Shown here piece after piece: positions 35,368 to 44,546 of a stretch of 64,000 nt of DNA. The notes under the pieces are model-generated. The model was not told the DNA's origin and ran no database searches. It was given only the letters and a program-made list of their open reading frames with translations. The stretch spans positions 3,857,001 through 3,921,000 of the forward strand of contig NC_015703.1 in NCBI RefSeq assembly GCF_000218895.1. Direction: 5' to 3'. The stretch's first letter is position 1; every line of letters begins with the position of its first letter. A program made the translations under genes and the position numbers. The DNA comes from Runella slithyformis DSM 19594 (GTDB lineage Bacteria; Bacteroidota; Bacteroidia; Cytophagales; Spirosomataceae).

Positions 35368-36086
35368 AACAAATTATTATCTATATAGTCCTGTACATCT
35401 CACTCTTATCTTGCGTGAGTACAGTAAAAACAGAAGAGCTAATCAAGGATGTTGCTTTGGAGAAAACTGAAATCCTTGCAGACGGAACTACTGTCGTAGT
35501 GATAAAAGTCGAGTTAAATGAGAAGTTGACCCAACGAAAGGTCCGTTTTGAAGTCGACAGAGGCTTTCTAATTGACAGCAAAGATGGCAATGTAATTTTG
35601 GTAGATGCTGAAATGGAAAATCAACAGCTTTTTGCAAAGGCAAAATTACGAGCTCCTTCTACCCCCGGGCTAATTACAATTAACATCCAATCGGAACTCC
35701 CCGATCGTAAAGGATTGAATGTGGTTACCAAAACCATTACAGCCAAGGAATCAGTACCTCAAAAGCTTGAATTAAAAGCCAATTCCTTCCAAGTTTTCAA
35801 CAATTTTGACGGAGAAATTGAACTATCCGGACAATTATATAATGCAGAAGGAAAAGGAGTTTCAAATGGTTATCGGGTAAAATTTAATGTACCTGAACCT
35901 ACCAAAAGTGCTTTTAGAAACGAAAATCTCATTAGTACAAACTCAAAGATTTCAGCAACCTTTAGCCCCGGTCTTGTAGCTCCCGAACAGTTTCTAACTA
36001 TATCAGGAACAGTGCTTGATGCCAATGGAAATGATTTAAAAATCCCAAGTAATGAATTGAAAATTTATGTAACTCAAAAAAAATAA
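35364..36086 (+). CDS. Surface/periplasmic lipoprotein with Ig-like repeats
   Basis: A 240-aa protein with a lipoprotein signal (cysteine in ISLLSCVST). The rest is predicted all-beta and looks like two bacterial Ig-like (invasin/Big-type) domains, with EILADGTTVVVIKVEL and LYNAEGKGVSNGYRVKF resembling the start of such repeats. No enzymatic motif. Translation is coupled to the barrel protein upstream. It may form a cell-surface complex with it. Specific family unrecognised. Confidence 0.65.
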   Translation: MKQIIIYIVLYISLLSCVSTVKTEELIKDVALEKTEILADGTTVVVIKVELNEKLTQRKVRFEVDRGFLIDSKDGNVILVDAEMENQQLFAKAKLRAPSTPGLITINIQSELPDRKGLNVVTKTITAKESVPQKLELKANSFQVFNNFDGEIELSGQLYNAEGKGVSNGYRVKFNVPEPTKSAFRNENLISTNSKISATFSPGLVAPEQFLTISGTVLDANGNDLKIPSNELKIYVTQKK

Positions 36087-36093
36087 CAACCTT

Positions 36094-36348
36094 ATGAAAC
36101 TGAAAGATCAACAATTACTTACGGAGAAACGAGAACTACTGGTAGAAGGAATGCAGAAAGTCTTAAATGAATTAGACTTAGGCAATCTCAGAATAGCCGG
36201 CCTGACTTTAGAAAGTTCTCAGGCTGACGATGATGATGATTGGGCTACTTTTGCATTTAATGATATTAGATGCCCGCCCGGATTTGTTTTAAGGATAAAA
36301 TTTGATCCTTTTACCGGCAGGCCTGTTGCGGTTTGCGAAAAAGTGTAA
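36094..36348 (+). CDS. Small acidic protein with two C-terminal cysteines, unknown
   Basis: An 84-aa protein without signal peptide. It has a charged helical N-terminus (about 1-45), a D5 run (near 45-49) and a C-terminal block C-P-P-G-F..., FDPFTGRPVAVC, in which two cysteines about 23 residues apart could form a disulfide or bind metal. The layout resembles a leader plus a Cys-containing core, but no modification or export enzyme is adjacent, so a ribosomal peptide product is only a thought. It begins 7 bp after the lipoprotein gene and is last in its operon. Confidence 0.6.
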   Translation: MKLKDQQLLTEKRELLVEGMQKVLNELDLGNLRIAGLTLESSQADDDDDWATFAFNDIRCPPGFVLRIKFDPFTGRPVAVCEKV

Positions 36349-36369
36349 GAGTTCACTTATTCCATTGAT

Positions 36370-36412
36370 GAATCGGCAGCCATGCCTGTTTTGGTTGTCG
36401 ATTCTTTTTTTT
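36370..36412 (+). terminator. Strong rho-independent terminator closing the envelope operon
   Basis: GAATCGGCAGCC (36370-36381) pairs with GGTTGTCGATTC (36393-36404), a 12-bp stem with two G-U pairs and an 11-nt loop, followed by eight T residues. Confidence 0.9.
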
Positions 36413-36420
36413 ATTCCAAA

Positions 36421-36707
36421 GCAAAACAAACTCTTACACTCACCCCTCCCTAAAACGCCAACTCAATCTGACCGTTTTTTTCTTTCTTCTTACCGCCTTT
36501 GGCTGCCTCCGCCTTGATTTTTTGGAGCAGTACCGAGGCGGGCTCATCGGTAGGGTCTTGGGGAACTAACTCTCCCCGAAAGGCTTTGGCCAATAACGCC
36601 TGCGGCAGCTTTTCTATCTTAGCTTTCAACGACTCGTACTGCGCTTCGAGCGCATCTGCTTGCGCAAATAATGCATCCACTCGTTTGACGATTTCCTGTT
36701 GCTCTTC
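36421..36707. repeat. 287-bp direct repeat, copy 1 (hsdS 3' end)
   Basis: Nearly identical, in the same orientation, to 44260-44546. Both edges are sharp: similarity starts at GCAAAACAAACTC and ends at GCTCTTC in both copies, and both are 287 bp long. It includes the last about 85 codons of hsdS and its downstream flank. The two copies enclose the PLD and helicase genes. Confidence 0.88.
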
Positions 36708-36758
36708 AGTAGATGGTGATGTCGTCAATAAAAGGGTGAGGCGGCATCGACGTTCCAC
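36450..36758 (-). pseudogene. 3' fragment of hsdS (type I specificity subunit)
   Basis: The frame encodes the C-terminal coiled conserved region of HsdS (EEQQEIVKRVDALFAQADALE to the KKKEKNGQIELAF end), almost identical to the C-terminus of the intact hsdS at 44289-45668. The DNA-recognition domains are absent and the N-terminal 20 residues have no HsdS character. It is the distal copy of the flanking repeat and not a functional subunit. Confidence 0.85.
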
Positions 36759-36804
36759 TTTTTTGGAAGGAGGTCAGGATTTACAACCTCAGTTTTTAAT
36801 GGCA

Positions 36805-39800
36805 TCAAGCAGTTTTTTCAATTCCCCTTACTCGAATTACCCTCTTATTCTCATTGTATATAACCTCTCTAAAGTCACCTACCTTTGCATCAAGCAATGC
36901 TTTGCCTAAGGGGGTATTAATATTATAGAGATGCTTCTTGGGGTTTGATGCTTCTTGAATAAGAGTTACAACTAAATTATCTAAAGGTTTATCGGTATAG
37001 TGAAATGTGACTTTATCCCCAAGACCTACAAATATTTCAGGGGGAGTATTCTCTGTTTCACTAATTATATTTGTTTTATGGACTTCTTGCAAAAATGACT
37101 TGAATTCTTCTTCATCCTGAATATCAATATAATAATCATCTTCATCTGTTTGAATTTTATCCGACTTACGCCGCTGTTCCAAAAACTCCAATAATCGCTC
37201 CGTTTCACGGCGGGGGTTATAAAACCAGTCTGTTGACCAAATTCTGTAAATTCGGTCCCTCCATCCAAGTGATTCCAGAATTTCCTGCCTTATCCGATCT
37301 CTATCTCGTGCCGATCTGCTTGAATGATAAGACGCACCGTCACATTCTATAGCTGCCAAAAACTCTCCTAATCTCTCCGGATTTTTTACTGCTAAATCAA
37401 CAAAATATCCGGCTACCCCAAGTTGTGGTACCACCTCATAACCTTTGCTTTCTAAGACATCTTTTACTGAAAGCTCAAAATCACTGTCGGCTTCGCGTCC
37501 ACTAGGTGTACCTGAAAAAAGGATATTATTATTTGCAAAGTGCAAGTAGTCTCGTAATGCTTTTGTCCCGCGAGGAGTTTGTTCATCAATCACAATATCC
37601 TCGGGTAGCATAGAGGTAAACAGTTCAATTTTCCGCCGGGCACGTGTAAACAACACATTTAAACGACGCCAGCCGTCGGGTCTGCTGATGGGGCCAAAAT
37701 TTTGGCGAACTTTGTTAGCATTGGCGCCCTTACCAAAGGTGGTTGAGATAAAAATGACGTCACGTTCATCCCCTTGAACATTTTCAAGGTTCTTTACAAA
37801 AAGCGGCATTTCTTCTTTTTCCCAGTACTCTTTATATTTCAGGACTGCTTCACTGTTAAATAATTTTTTCTCTAACAAATCATCGACAAGGTCTCTCTGT
37901 GTTTGATTCAATGTGACAATTCCAATGGATTCTTCCGGATATTTGAGTATGTGTTCAAAAACGGAATCAACCAATCGGGTAGCTTCATAAATGTTTCTCC
38001 TGTTTTCATAGACTCCATTTTTTAAATATCTGAACTTAATCCCCAGACGATTACTTTTATTAAATGGAGAAGGAAAAAATACTAAGCCGCCGTCATAAAA
38101 ATGGTGATTAGAAAAGGCAATTAATGATTCATGCTGAGACCGATAATGCCATTTCAATGTTCGTACGGGGTGAAATAGCTGTTGACAGATATCCAATATA
38201 CTTTCGGAGCCTTCGAAAATATTTGCACCTTCGCCTTCCTCTTCGTCATCTTCCATAATCCTATCAAAAAATCTGGTAGGTGGCAACTGTTTGGGATCTC
38301 CTACAACTACCAGTTGTTTACCCCTTGCAATAACTCCTAAAGCTTCTTCAGGGCGGAGTTGAGAGGCTTCATCCATTACAATTAAATCAAATTCAAGAGA
38401 GCCATGTTCAAGGTATTGAGCGGCAGAAAGCGGCCCCATCATAAAACAGGGCTTCAGTGCCTGTAATGCGGCACCTGATCTCTTCAGGAGCTGTCTTATC
38501 GGTAGGTGGCGTGTAGTTTTATTTATTTCATGTCGAAGCAGCCATAAATCCGTTTTGTCTTTGGGAGAAGGTCCCGGGTCACCTTGCGGAACTCTGCGAT
38601 TTTTATATATATGGTGGGCAAAAGCTTTACCTGTTTGTTTTATTATTTGCTCATCTAAAGAAGCAAATTCCGTTCTGAGAGCTTGATGTTTGAAGCCGTT
38701 GAATTCTTTTAAAATAGGATGAGTACTATAAATTATCTTACTGATTGACCAATACACAGAATATTGGAATACAGACTCTGTCATTAGAGGAGGGAAATGT
38801 GCCTCTTCCAGCCCGGAAATAAACCAATTCAGACCCTCCTTTTGGCAATCTCTTTTTTGAGAATAATATTGAGACCATGGTAACACAAGGTCAGCGTTAG
38901 TCAAGGCGCTTATAATTTTTTGGTGCAATAAACTTCCATAAACTTTACGATCAGTTTTTGAAGTATGGCTGTTCCACTCTTGCCATGAAAAATTTCCGAA
39001 ATTGTCCAACTCCTGTAAAGTACTAACAGTCAATTGGTAGTGGTAGTCAATTTTATCTAACGATTGCCTGTAATAATAGAAATTCTTTTTACAATCAAGC
39101 CCAATTAATAGAGGCAATAGTTCTGATTTTTTAATTTTTTGTATTTTAATCAGGCTATTGCTCCACAATAAAGTAGCGCTAATTGCTTCTAAATCAGTTT
39201 TATAACCATCAAATAAGACCTCTCCCAATTGAACTTCATCGAATTTTTCTTTTACTTCCAGTACTAATAAATCCGCACTTTGCTTTTTTTTCAGATTGTC
39301 AAAAGCGCTTTTTAAGGTAATGTCTGGATAGTTAATTGTCGGAGAAATAAAGGAAATAAAATTGGAAAGATAGGTGGAGGGCAGGTATATATGATTGGCG
39401 AAAGATTTCCAATCCTCTGTTTTTTGTGCAGGGATTTGGATATTTAACTCACTGATCGCTTTTTCCAGGCTAAGTTTTGCCTGAAAAAATGTATGAATGG
39501 TTTGCGGTGAGGCTGTGGTGTTGAGTGGAGATAAGCTATCTGATAAGGAATGAATGTCCTGTTGTACTTTTTTTATTGTATCCAGATAGGAACCCCAATC
39601 AACAATCGGATGCAATGAAATACCCGGTAAATCCGGCTCAATCTCAACTCTTACTTGTTCAATAGCTTCCTGAAGAGTCAAAAAATTATTTTTCAGTTTA
39701 GTGAAGGCTAACTTGGCAGACAGTAAATGCAGTGCTTTTGCAGATGATATGTCATCGCTTACATAAGTATTCAGTAATCCGATTAAGTAATTGATGATGG

Positions 39801-42800
39801 AGTTCTTTGTTCGAAAATTTTCGATGGCCATATCAATATAACTATCGGACACCATGCTGTAGTTCTCAAAAAAGAGATAGCTAAGTTCTTTAATACATGT
39901 ATGTATCTCTGCACTTGCCTTTAACACATCATCACTTAAAGTGGCATATTCCTGCAAGGTTTCGAAATCAATGTTAATAAGATCAATGATTGATTTTAGA
40001 TTTCCCTGCTTCAGGAGTTTTTCCCGGCTTTGTATATACCAATCATATAATTTTTCCAGTTTATCGGTATCCGTTTCTAATCCCTTATACAGTATACCGA
40101 AACTCTCATTGAAACTGTGTTGATGAAACTTGTTCACAGTATCATCCCATTCCAGAATTGGTGTTAAAACGTTTTGATAATTTATTGACGGGCCTTTGAT
40201 TTTATTTTTACTGATACTGTTAACGAGCTTTACGGCTGCCTTCCAATCACTATTAAATATGTTCAATATGCTGTCATTTGTTTGCCGTAAAGTTCGAAAT
40301 GCAGCTTTTAATGAATCAATGTCAGGCAGAGCATCCAGATAAATACTTTGCTTGAGAGATTCCCTCATATCCGCTTCCTTACGCTTTAGTCTTTTAGCCT
40401 CGGCTAATAGCTCACTTAAGAGTGGATTACTTAAATAGGTACCTCTGTAATTGAGCAGGGAGAAAGGGGCTTCTTTAGCAATAGTGCATACTGTTGTAAG
40501 TTGGGCAAGGGACTTAGTACTCCCATTAAAAGGGAAAGCTAAGTCCTCCGTATAGACTTTTATATCATTTAATGCCTTTGCAATTCGATGCGTCAACTCG
40601 GATGCTCTAATATGACGTACTTTTAAATCCGCTAAAGATGTGTCTCCCAAATCCTCGGGTATTTCTTTTAAGTAGAACTGTAATGACTCAACCGTTTGTT
40701 GTTCAACCGTTACATGAGGTAATAGTCCATTCAGCGCCTTACCGTCATTTAAGGATGCAAGGCATTGTGCGGTTCCGTCAAACGGCAATTGATAATCATG
40801 AGCAGTTCTTTTAATTATTTCAAAGGATTCGGATGTATGCTCTACCCATGTAAGAAGTTTCTGATTACCACGATTAATACTACTTAAAGGCTGATTTTCA
40901 ATTTTTATTGAGGCAGTATCTAAATTATGCAGAAGGTTTTCCAGATGCTTCAGCAGTGAAGGAGTAATCGGGTAATAGTTAAAGTCGTTCTTTTCAGTAA
41001 GCTCCATAAACGTAACGTAAGCAGTGGATGCTGCTGCTGTTTTACTTTGAAGATTACTGATGGTGTCATTCAGTACTGCCAACTTTAGATTTGGAAAACA
41101 TATTTTATGTAAGGCTTCCAGTTCTTCATAAGAGACAGGAGCTTCCGATCGAATAAACTCTTCTGTTTCAGTTTTTAAAAGGATAGCTTTTTGAGCTAGT
41201 CGAACGGCTTCTTCCACCAATTCATTAGTGCGCTCCTTTTGATTGCCATTCGATTCATATAATGCACAAAAGAGTGATATATTAAAATTGTCCGGTATAT
41301 CCGGCACAGTAGCGATTGCCTCTCTAAGCTCTATAAAATGAGCTAAATCAGGCTCCGAAAGCAATCCCGTTTCTTTTATATATTGGTTTATTGTTTCATT
41401 TAATGCCTCAACGTGTTTGGAAGCCTCAGCCATTTTCATATTTACTTTGACCTCATCTCCCGGTAAAAGTGAATTCGGTACAAAGCCCCACCACGGATGG
41501 TCGGATGTATATCCTCCAACGGAATCATAGAGTTGCCTAAGCGAATCAAGCTTAAAGCGTTTTTGCTCAATATCATTCCAAGTCCAGTTGGGTGATTCCC
41601 GTAAAAAGGCCGATTCCGTGATTGGAATATTGACTGACTGCCTCAGTCGTTCGGTTCGCCAGAAAAGCTGATTAACGGTTAGTCCAAGTTGATTCCCAAT
41701 CACACTCGACATGAACTCTGCATAGGAATTAAGTTGTTTTTTGTAATCGCCCAGTGCAGAAAGCCTACCCTCCAGTAATGAGGTTGGAGGGAACTTTTCA
41801 TCAATGCATTTTTGAATATCCTCCAGAAATTTCTTTTTCTGTGTTTTATGGCTGTGGAGTTCTAAACAAAAACTTCCTAAATCTGCTTGATTGAGGCGAT
41901 TCCGAACTACTTCCAGGGCGGCTAATTTTTCGGAAACAAAAAGTACCTTAAGCCCTTTATTTATAGCAGCTCCGATAATATTAGTAATCGTCTGTGACTT
42001 TCCGGTTCCGGGAGGGCCGATGATAACCCGATTTTTTCCATCCAAAACATCAATGATAGCACTGTGTTGGGCAGAATCGGCATTATAAATCAATGTTGGA
42101 GCAGCTGTTGTCGGAAGTTTATCTATATCATAATCTTCCCCATATTCGCCGTTAAATTCAATAGAACCACCTGAGAAGAGTTTGCGAAGCAAAGGGCTTT
42201 TTGATAATCCCGGCCATTTTTTTATATCAAGGTCTGACCAAATCGCTAATTTTCCAAAGGACAGAAAACCAAGGGTCAATTGATAGCGTACCTTCCATCG
42301 CTTTTGCATTCTGATTGTCTTATCTACTTTTTTAAGATAAGTACCCGGGGTATCATCCTCATCAAAAACGGGAAGTTGTAATAAAAATTCCTGCTCCAGC
42401 TTTACTCGGAGTGATTGATTGTCCTGTAAATCTTCACCTGAGTAACTTATTGAGTAGTTATACGTTCTTGATTCTTGGTCGATGGTATCCTTTTCAAGAA
42501 CAACGGGTAAAGAAAGCAGTGGGGCGATTAACGGACGTTCAGAATCTTCGCTTTCATAGTATTCTAGAAACCCAAACATGAGATAAAGCATGTTTGTACC
42601 GGTTTCTTCTACAACGGTACGAGCTTGGGCTCTGATTTTTCGACAAAGCTTTTCAAGATCCGCCGGATAATAAAGGGTCTGAATTTTTGTGAAGTGTTTT
42701 CCGGAAGTAGGGTCACAGCAAGATATCGGGAAGTCAGGCGAAATATCAACCCCCAGATTTTCCTTTGCATGTGATTCCGCAATCGGTCGTTTTGTGGTAA

Positions 42801-43041
42801 ATAAATCATTTGGCGGTAAAGGTACATTTTTGAGAATGACCGGCTTATTGTTTTCAACCAGTCGCTCAAAAATTGCATTTAAATTAGGCTGGTTTACAAA
42901 ACGCAAACAGCCTTTATTGGGGTGTTTATAATTGATTAATCCATTTCTTGATGATAAATCAAGCAATCGCGTTCGAAGTTTTGCAATTGCCTGCTCAATA
43001 GAAAACCCTCCGTTGAAAATATCTTCGCTATCGGTATTCAT
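36805..43041 (-). CDS. Giant DUF4011 superfamily 1 helicase with C-terminal Vsr-like nuclease (Hhe-like defence protein)
   Basis: A 2078-aa protein. The N-terminal DUF4011 region carries LLDLSSRNGLINY (about 27-39). The split SF1 helicase core has Walker A GPPGTGKSQT near 342 and the second half from about 1550, with MDEASQLRPEEALG and VVGDPKQLPPTRFF, then the KWHYRSQHESLI and ENVQGDERDVIFIS motifs. The C-terminal nuclease (about 1865-1975; ECDGASYHSS, RDRIRQEILESLGW, IYRIWSTDW) is of the MTES_1575/Vsr-like restriction fold. The middle about 1100 residues are helical. This domain order matches the anti-phage protein Hhe. AT-rich compared with hsdM. Confidence 0.85.
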   Translation of the reverse strand: MNTDSEDIFNGGFSIEQAIAKLRTRLLDLSSRNGLINYKHPNKGCLRFVNQPNLNAIFERLVENNKPVILKNVPLPPNDLFTTKRPIAESHAKENLGVDISPDFPISCCDPTSGKHFTKIQTLYYPADLEKLCRKIRAQARTVVEETGTNMLYLMFGFLEYYESEDSERPLIAPLLSLPVVLEKDTIDQESRTYNYSISYSGEDLQDNQSLRVKLEQEFLLQLPVFDEDDTPGTYLKKVDKTIRMQKRWKVRYQLTLGFLSFGKLAIWSDLDIKKWPGLSKSPLLRKLFSGGSIEFNGEYGEDYDIDKLPTTAAPTLIYNADSAQHSAIIDVLDGKNRVIIGPPGTGKSQTITNIIGAAINKGLKVLFVSEKLAALEVVRNRLNQADLGSFCLELHSHKTQKKKFLEDIQKCIDEKFPPTSLLEGRLSALGDYKKQLNSYAEFMSSVIGNQLGLTVNQLFWRTERLRQSVNIPITESAFLRESPNWTWNDIEQKRFKLDSLRQLYDSVGGYTSDHPWWGFVPNSLLPGDEVKVNMKMAEASKHVEALNETINQYIKETGLLSEPDLAHFIELREAIATVPDIPDNFNISLFCALYESNGNQKERTNELVEEAVRLAQKAILLKTETEEFIRSEAPVSYEELEALHKICFPNLKLAVLNDTISNLQSKTAAASTAYVTFMELTEKNDFNYYPITPSLLKHLENLLHNLDTASIKIENQPLSSINRGNQKLLTWVEHTSESFEIIKRTAHDYQLPFDGTAQCLASLNDGKALNGLLPHVTVEQQTVESLQFYLKEIPEDLGDTSLADLKVRHIRASELTHRIAKALNDIKVYTEDLAFPFNGSTKSLAQLTTVCTIAKEAPFSLLNYRGTYLSNPLLSELLAEAKRLKRKEADMRESLKQSIYLDALPDIDSLKAAFRTLRQTNDSILNIFNSDWKAAVKLVNSISKNKIKGPSINYQNVLTPILEWDDTVNKFHQHSFNESFGILYKGLETDTDKLEKLYDWYIQSREKLLKQGNLKSIIDLINIDFETLQEYATLSDDVLKASAEIHTCIKELSYLFFENYSMVSDSYIDMAIENFRTKNSIINYLIGLLNTYVSDDISSAKALHLLSAKLAFTKLKNNFLTLQEAIEQVRVEIEPDLPGISLHPIVDWGSYLDTIKKVQQDIHSLSDSLSPLNTTASPQTIHTFFQAKLSLEKAISELNIQIPAQKTEDWKSFANHIYLPSTYLSNFISFISPTINYPDITLKSAFDNLKKKQSADLLVLEVKEKFDEVQLGEVLFDGYKTDLEAISATLLWSNSLIKIQKIKKSELLPLLIGLDCKKNFYYYRQSLDKIDYHYQLTVSTLQELDNFGNFSWQEWNSHTSKTDRKVYGSLLHQKIISALTNADLVLPWSQYYSQKRDCQKEGLNWFISGLEEAHFPPLMTESVFQYSVYWSISKIIYSTHPILKEFNGFKHQALRTEFASLDEQIIKQTGKAFAHHIYKNRRVPQGDPGPSPKDKTDLWLLRHEINKTTRHLPIRQLLKRSGAALQALKPCFMMGPLSAAQYLEHGSLEFDLIVMDEASQLRPEEALGVIARGKQLVVVGDPKQLPPTRFFDRIMEDDEEEGEGANIFEGSESILDICQQLFHPVRTLKWHYRSQHESLIAFSNHHFYDGGLVFFPSPFNKSNRLGIKFRYLKNGVYENRRNIYEATRLVDSVFEHILKYPEESIGIVTLNQTQRDLVDDLLEKKLFNSEAVLKYKEYWEKEEMPLFVKNLENVQGDERDVIFISTTFGKGANANKVRQNFGPISRPDGWRRLNVLFTRARRKIELFTSMLPEDIVIDEQTPRGTKALRDYLHFANNNILFSGTPSGREADSDFELSVKDVLESKGYEVVPQLGVAGYFVDLAVKNPERLGEFLAAIECDGASYHSSRSARDRDRIRQEILESLGWRDRIYRIWSTDWFYNPRRETERLLEFLEQRRKSDKIQTDEDDYYIDIQDEEEFKSFLQEVHKTNIISETENTPPEIFVGLGDKVTFHYTDKPLDNLVVTLIQEASNPKKHLYNINTPLGKALLDAKVGDFREVIYNENKRVIRVRGIEKTA

Positions 43042-43361
43042 ATTTTTTACTTCTACTAAATGATTTACTCCTAATTATAATAGTGCAAGCACCCCTGGAT
43101 TTCAGGAAGTTTAAAATTAGAAAAAACTGCCTGATTTTAAACTTATTTAAGGCATAAAGAAAATATAAAAACGCTAACATATTCTCTCCCGTAATGGCAG
43201 ACAGTATACGCTAGCGTCAATTTAATTTAAGTATTCAGCGTTTCGAGAAGCAGGAGGTACCTTGGCTATGTGCCATACTATTTTCCTTAACACTTCATGT
43301 GTCGTGAGTAACCCTGCCCGGCAGTTTCAGTAATCTTTCACAGGCAAACGGTATCGGTCAA
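43042..43361. other. 320-bp spacer between PLD and helicase genes
   Basis: No gene seen. A 10-bp palindrome ACGCTAGCGT (43209-43218) stands out, but no terminator or consensus promoter could be assigned by eye. The helicase may therefore be expressed from the upstream genes or from an unrecognised promoter here. Confidence 0.4.
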
Positions 43362-44258
43362 TTATTGTCCATTCCCTATATTCAACAGCACCTCACAGGT
43401 ATGAATTTCTTCAGGAGTGAAAAGATGCCTGAACTCTTCACGTAAAACGATAGACTCAAAGCTTAAATCATTATAACGTCCCCAAAGGACCAGTTTTGTA
43501 AAACCTTCACGAGGGTCGGCTCCATCTCGTGCATTGGTTATCAGCCTTTTTACCATATTAACCCCATCACCGTATTGAAGAATCATGTTCTCAATAAGCT
43601 GTACATTAATTCGCTCATTGACTGGATGGATAAGGTTAATTATACTAATTTGATGGAGACTGTTCTGTATTGCTGCCTGAAATTCTTGTCGCAAGGCGAT
43701 TTCCTGCTCATCATACTGAGTAAGAAGTTGATTGGCATCAATGGCGTTTACGGCTTGTGTATATGCAACACTCTGATTATCGCGGCAATAATAGTCTAAT
43801 TTGGTATTAAAACGAAGAAGAAGCGGCGCATCAGGTTCTGTAATGACCATAATATTCTCCTCGTTTTTCGCTGAGGCACTGTACGTCCAGTTATAGGAGC
43901 CGTTGATAATAGTATGGGAGTCAATAACGCAAAACTTATGATGCAGAAAGCTCCTATCCGCGCTTATGGTTCTAACGCGTAAATGTACGCCGGCCTCAAT
44001 GAGGCGATTTAAGTTGGTACGGTTCCGGAAGTTCTCTTGAGCGTCACTTATAATAACTGTGACTGTCAGTGTTCGGTTTTTATTACGCAACTCAATCAAA
44101 TCAGTCATCAAATCTTCATCCGTAAACCATGCAACAGCTACTCGGATAGACGTTTTAGCGTTTTTTAGTTGTCTTTGGATTTCTTCTTTGATCTTAGTAA
44201 AATGGACATTTACTTCGGGCATTGTATGAAAAGGTTTAGGTTTATCATCTGAAATCAT
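43362..44258 (-). CDS. Phospholipase D-like (single HKD) nuclease
   Basis: A 298-aa protein with one PLD domain. The HKD motif is H106-x-K108-x4-D113 with the following G-S-x-N (120-123) in the stretch HHKFCVID...GSYNW. The N-terminal half carries the usual IRVAVAWFTDEDL strand-helix. Single-motif members act as dimers and are usually nucleases. The C-terminal about 110 residues are unassigned. The start codon lies 2 nt outside the 287-bp repeat and 30 bp after the hsdS stop. It precedes the helicase on the same strand; helicase plus PLD pairing recalls the Mokosh defence system. Confidence 0.83.
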   Translation of the reverse strand: MISDDKPKPFHTMPEVNVHFTKIKEEIQRQLKNAKTSIRVAVAWFTDEDLMTDLIELRNKNRTLTVTVIISDAQENFRNRTNLNRLIEAGVHLRVRTISADRSFLHHKFCVIDSHTIINGSYNWTYSASAKNEENIMVITEPDAPLLLRFNTKLDYYCRDNQSVAYTQAVNAIDANQLLTQYDEQEIALRQEFQAAIQNSLHQISIINLIHPVNERINVQLIENMILQYGDGVNMVKRLITNARDGADPREGFTKLVLWGRYNDLSFESIVLREEFRHLFTPEEIHTCEVLLNIGNGQ

Positions 44259-44259
44259 T

Positions 44260-44546
44260 GCAAAACAAACTCATACACTCACCCCTCCCTAAAACGCCAA
44301 CTCGATCTGACCGTTTTTTTCTTTCTTCTTACCGCCTTTGGCTGCTTCCGCCTTGATTTTTTGGAGCAGCACCGCCGCGGGCTCATCGGTAGGGTCTTGG
44401 GGGACGAGCTCCCCCCGAAAGGCTTTGGCCAATAACGCCTGCGGCAGTTTTTCGATCTTGGCTTTCAACGACTCGTACTGCGCTTCGAGCGCATCCGCCT
44501 GCGCAAATAAGGCTTCCACCCGCTTGACAATTTCTTTCTGCTCTTC
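44260..44546. repeat. 287-bp direct repeat, copy 2 (3' end of intact hsdS)
   Basis: The functional-locus copy of the repeat also present at 36421-36707. Recombination between the copies would excise about 7.8 kb holding the PLD and helicase genes and would leave a complete hsdS. Confidence 0.88.

Noticed and set aside
36450-36758. Stand-alone functional HsdS-like gene
   Set aside because: It lacks both recognition domains and duplicates the 3' end of the complete hsdS.
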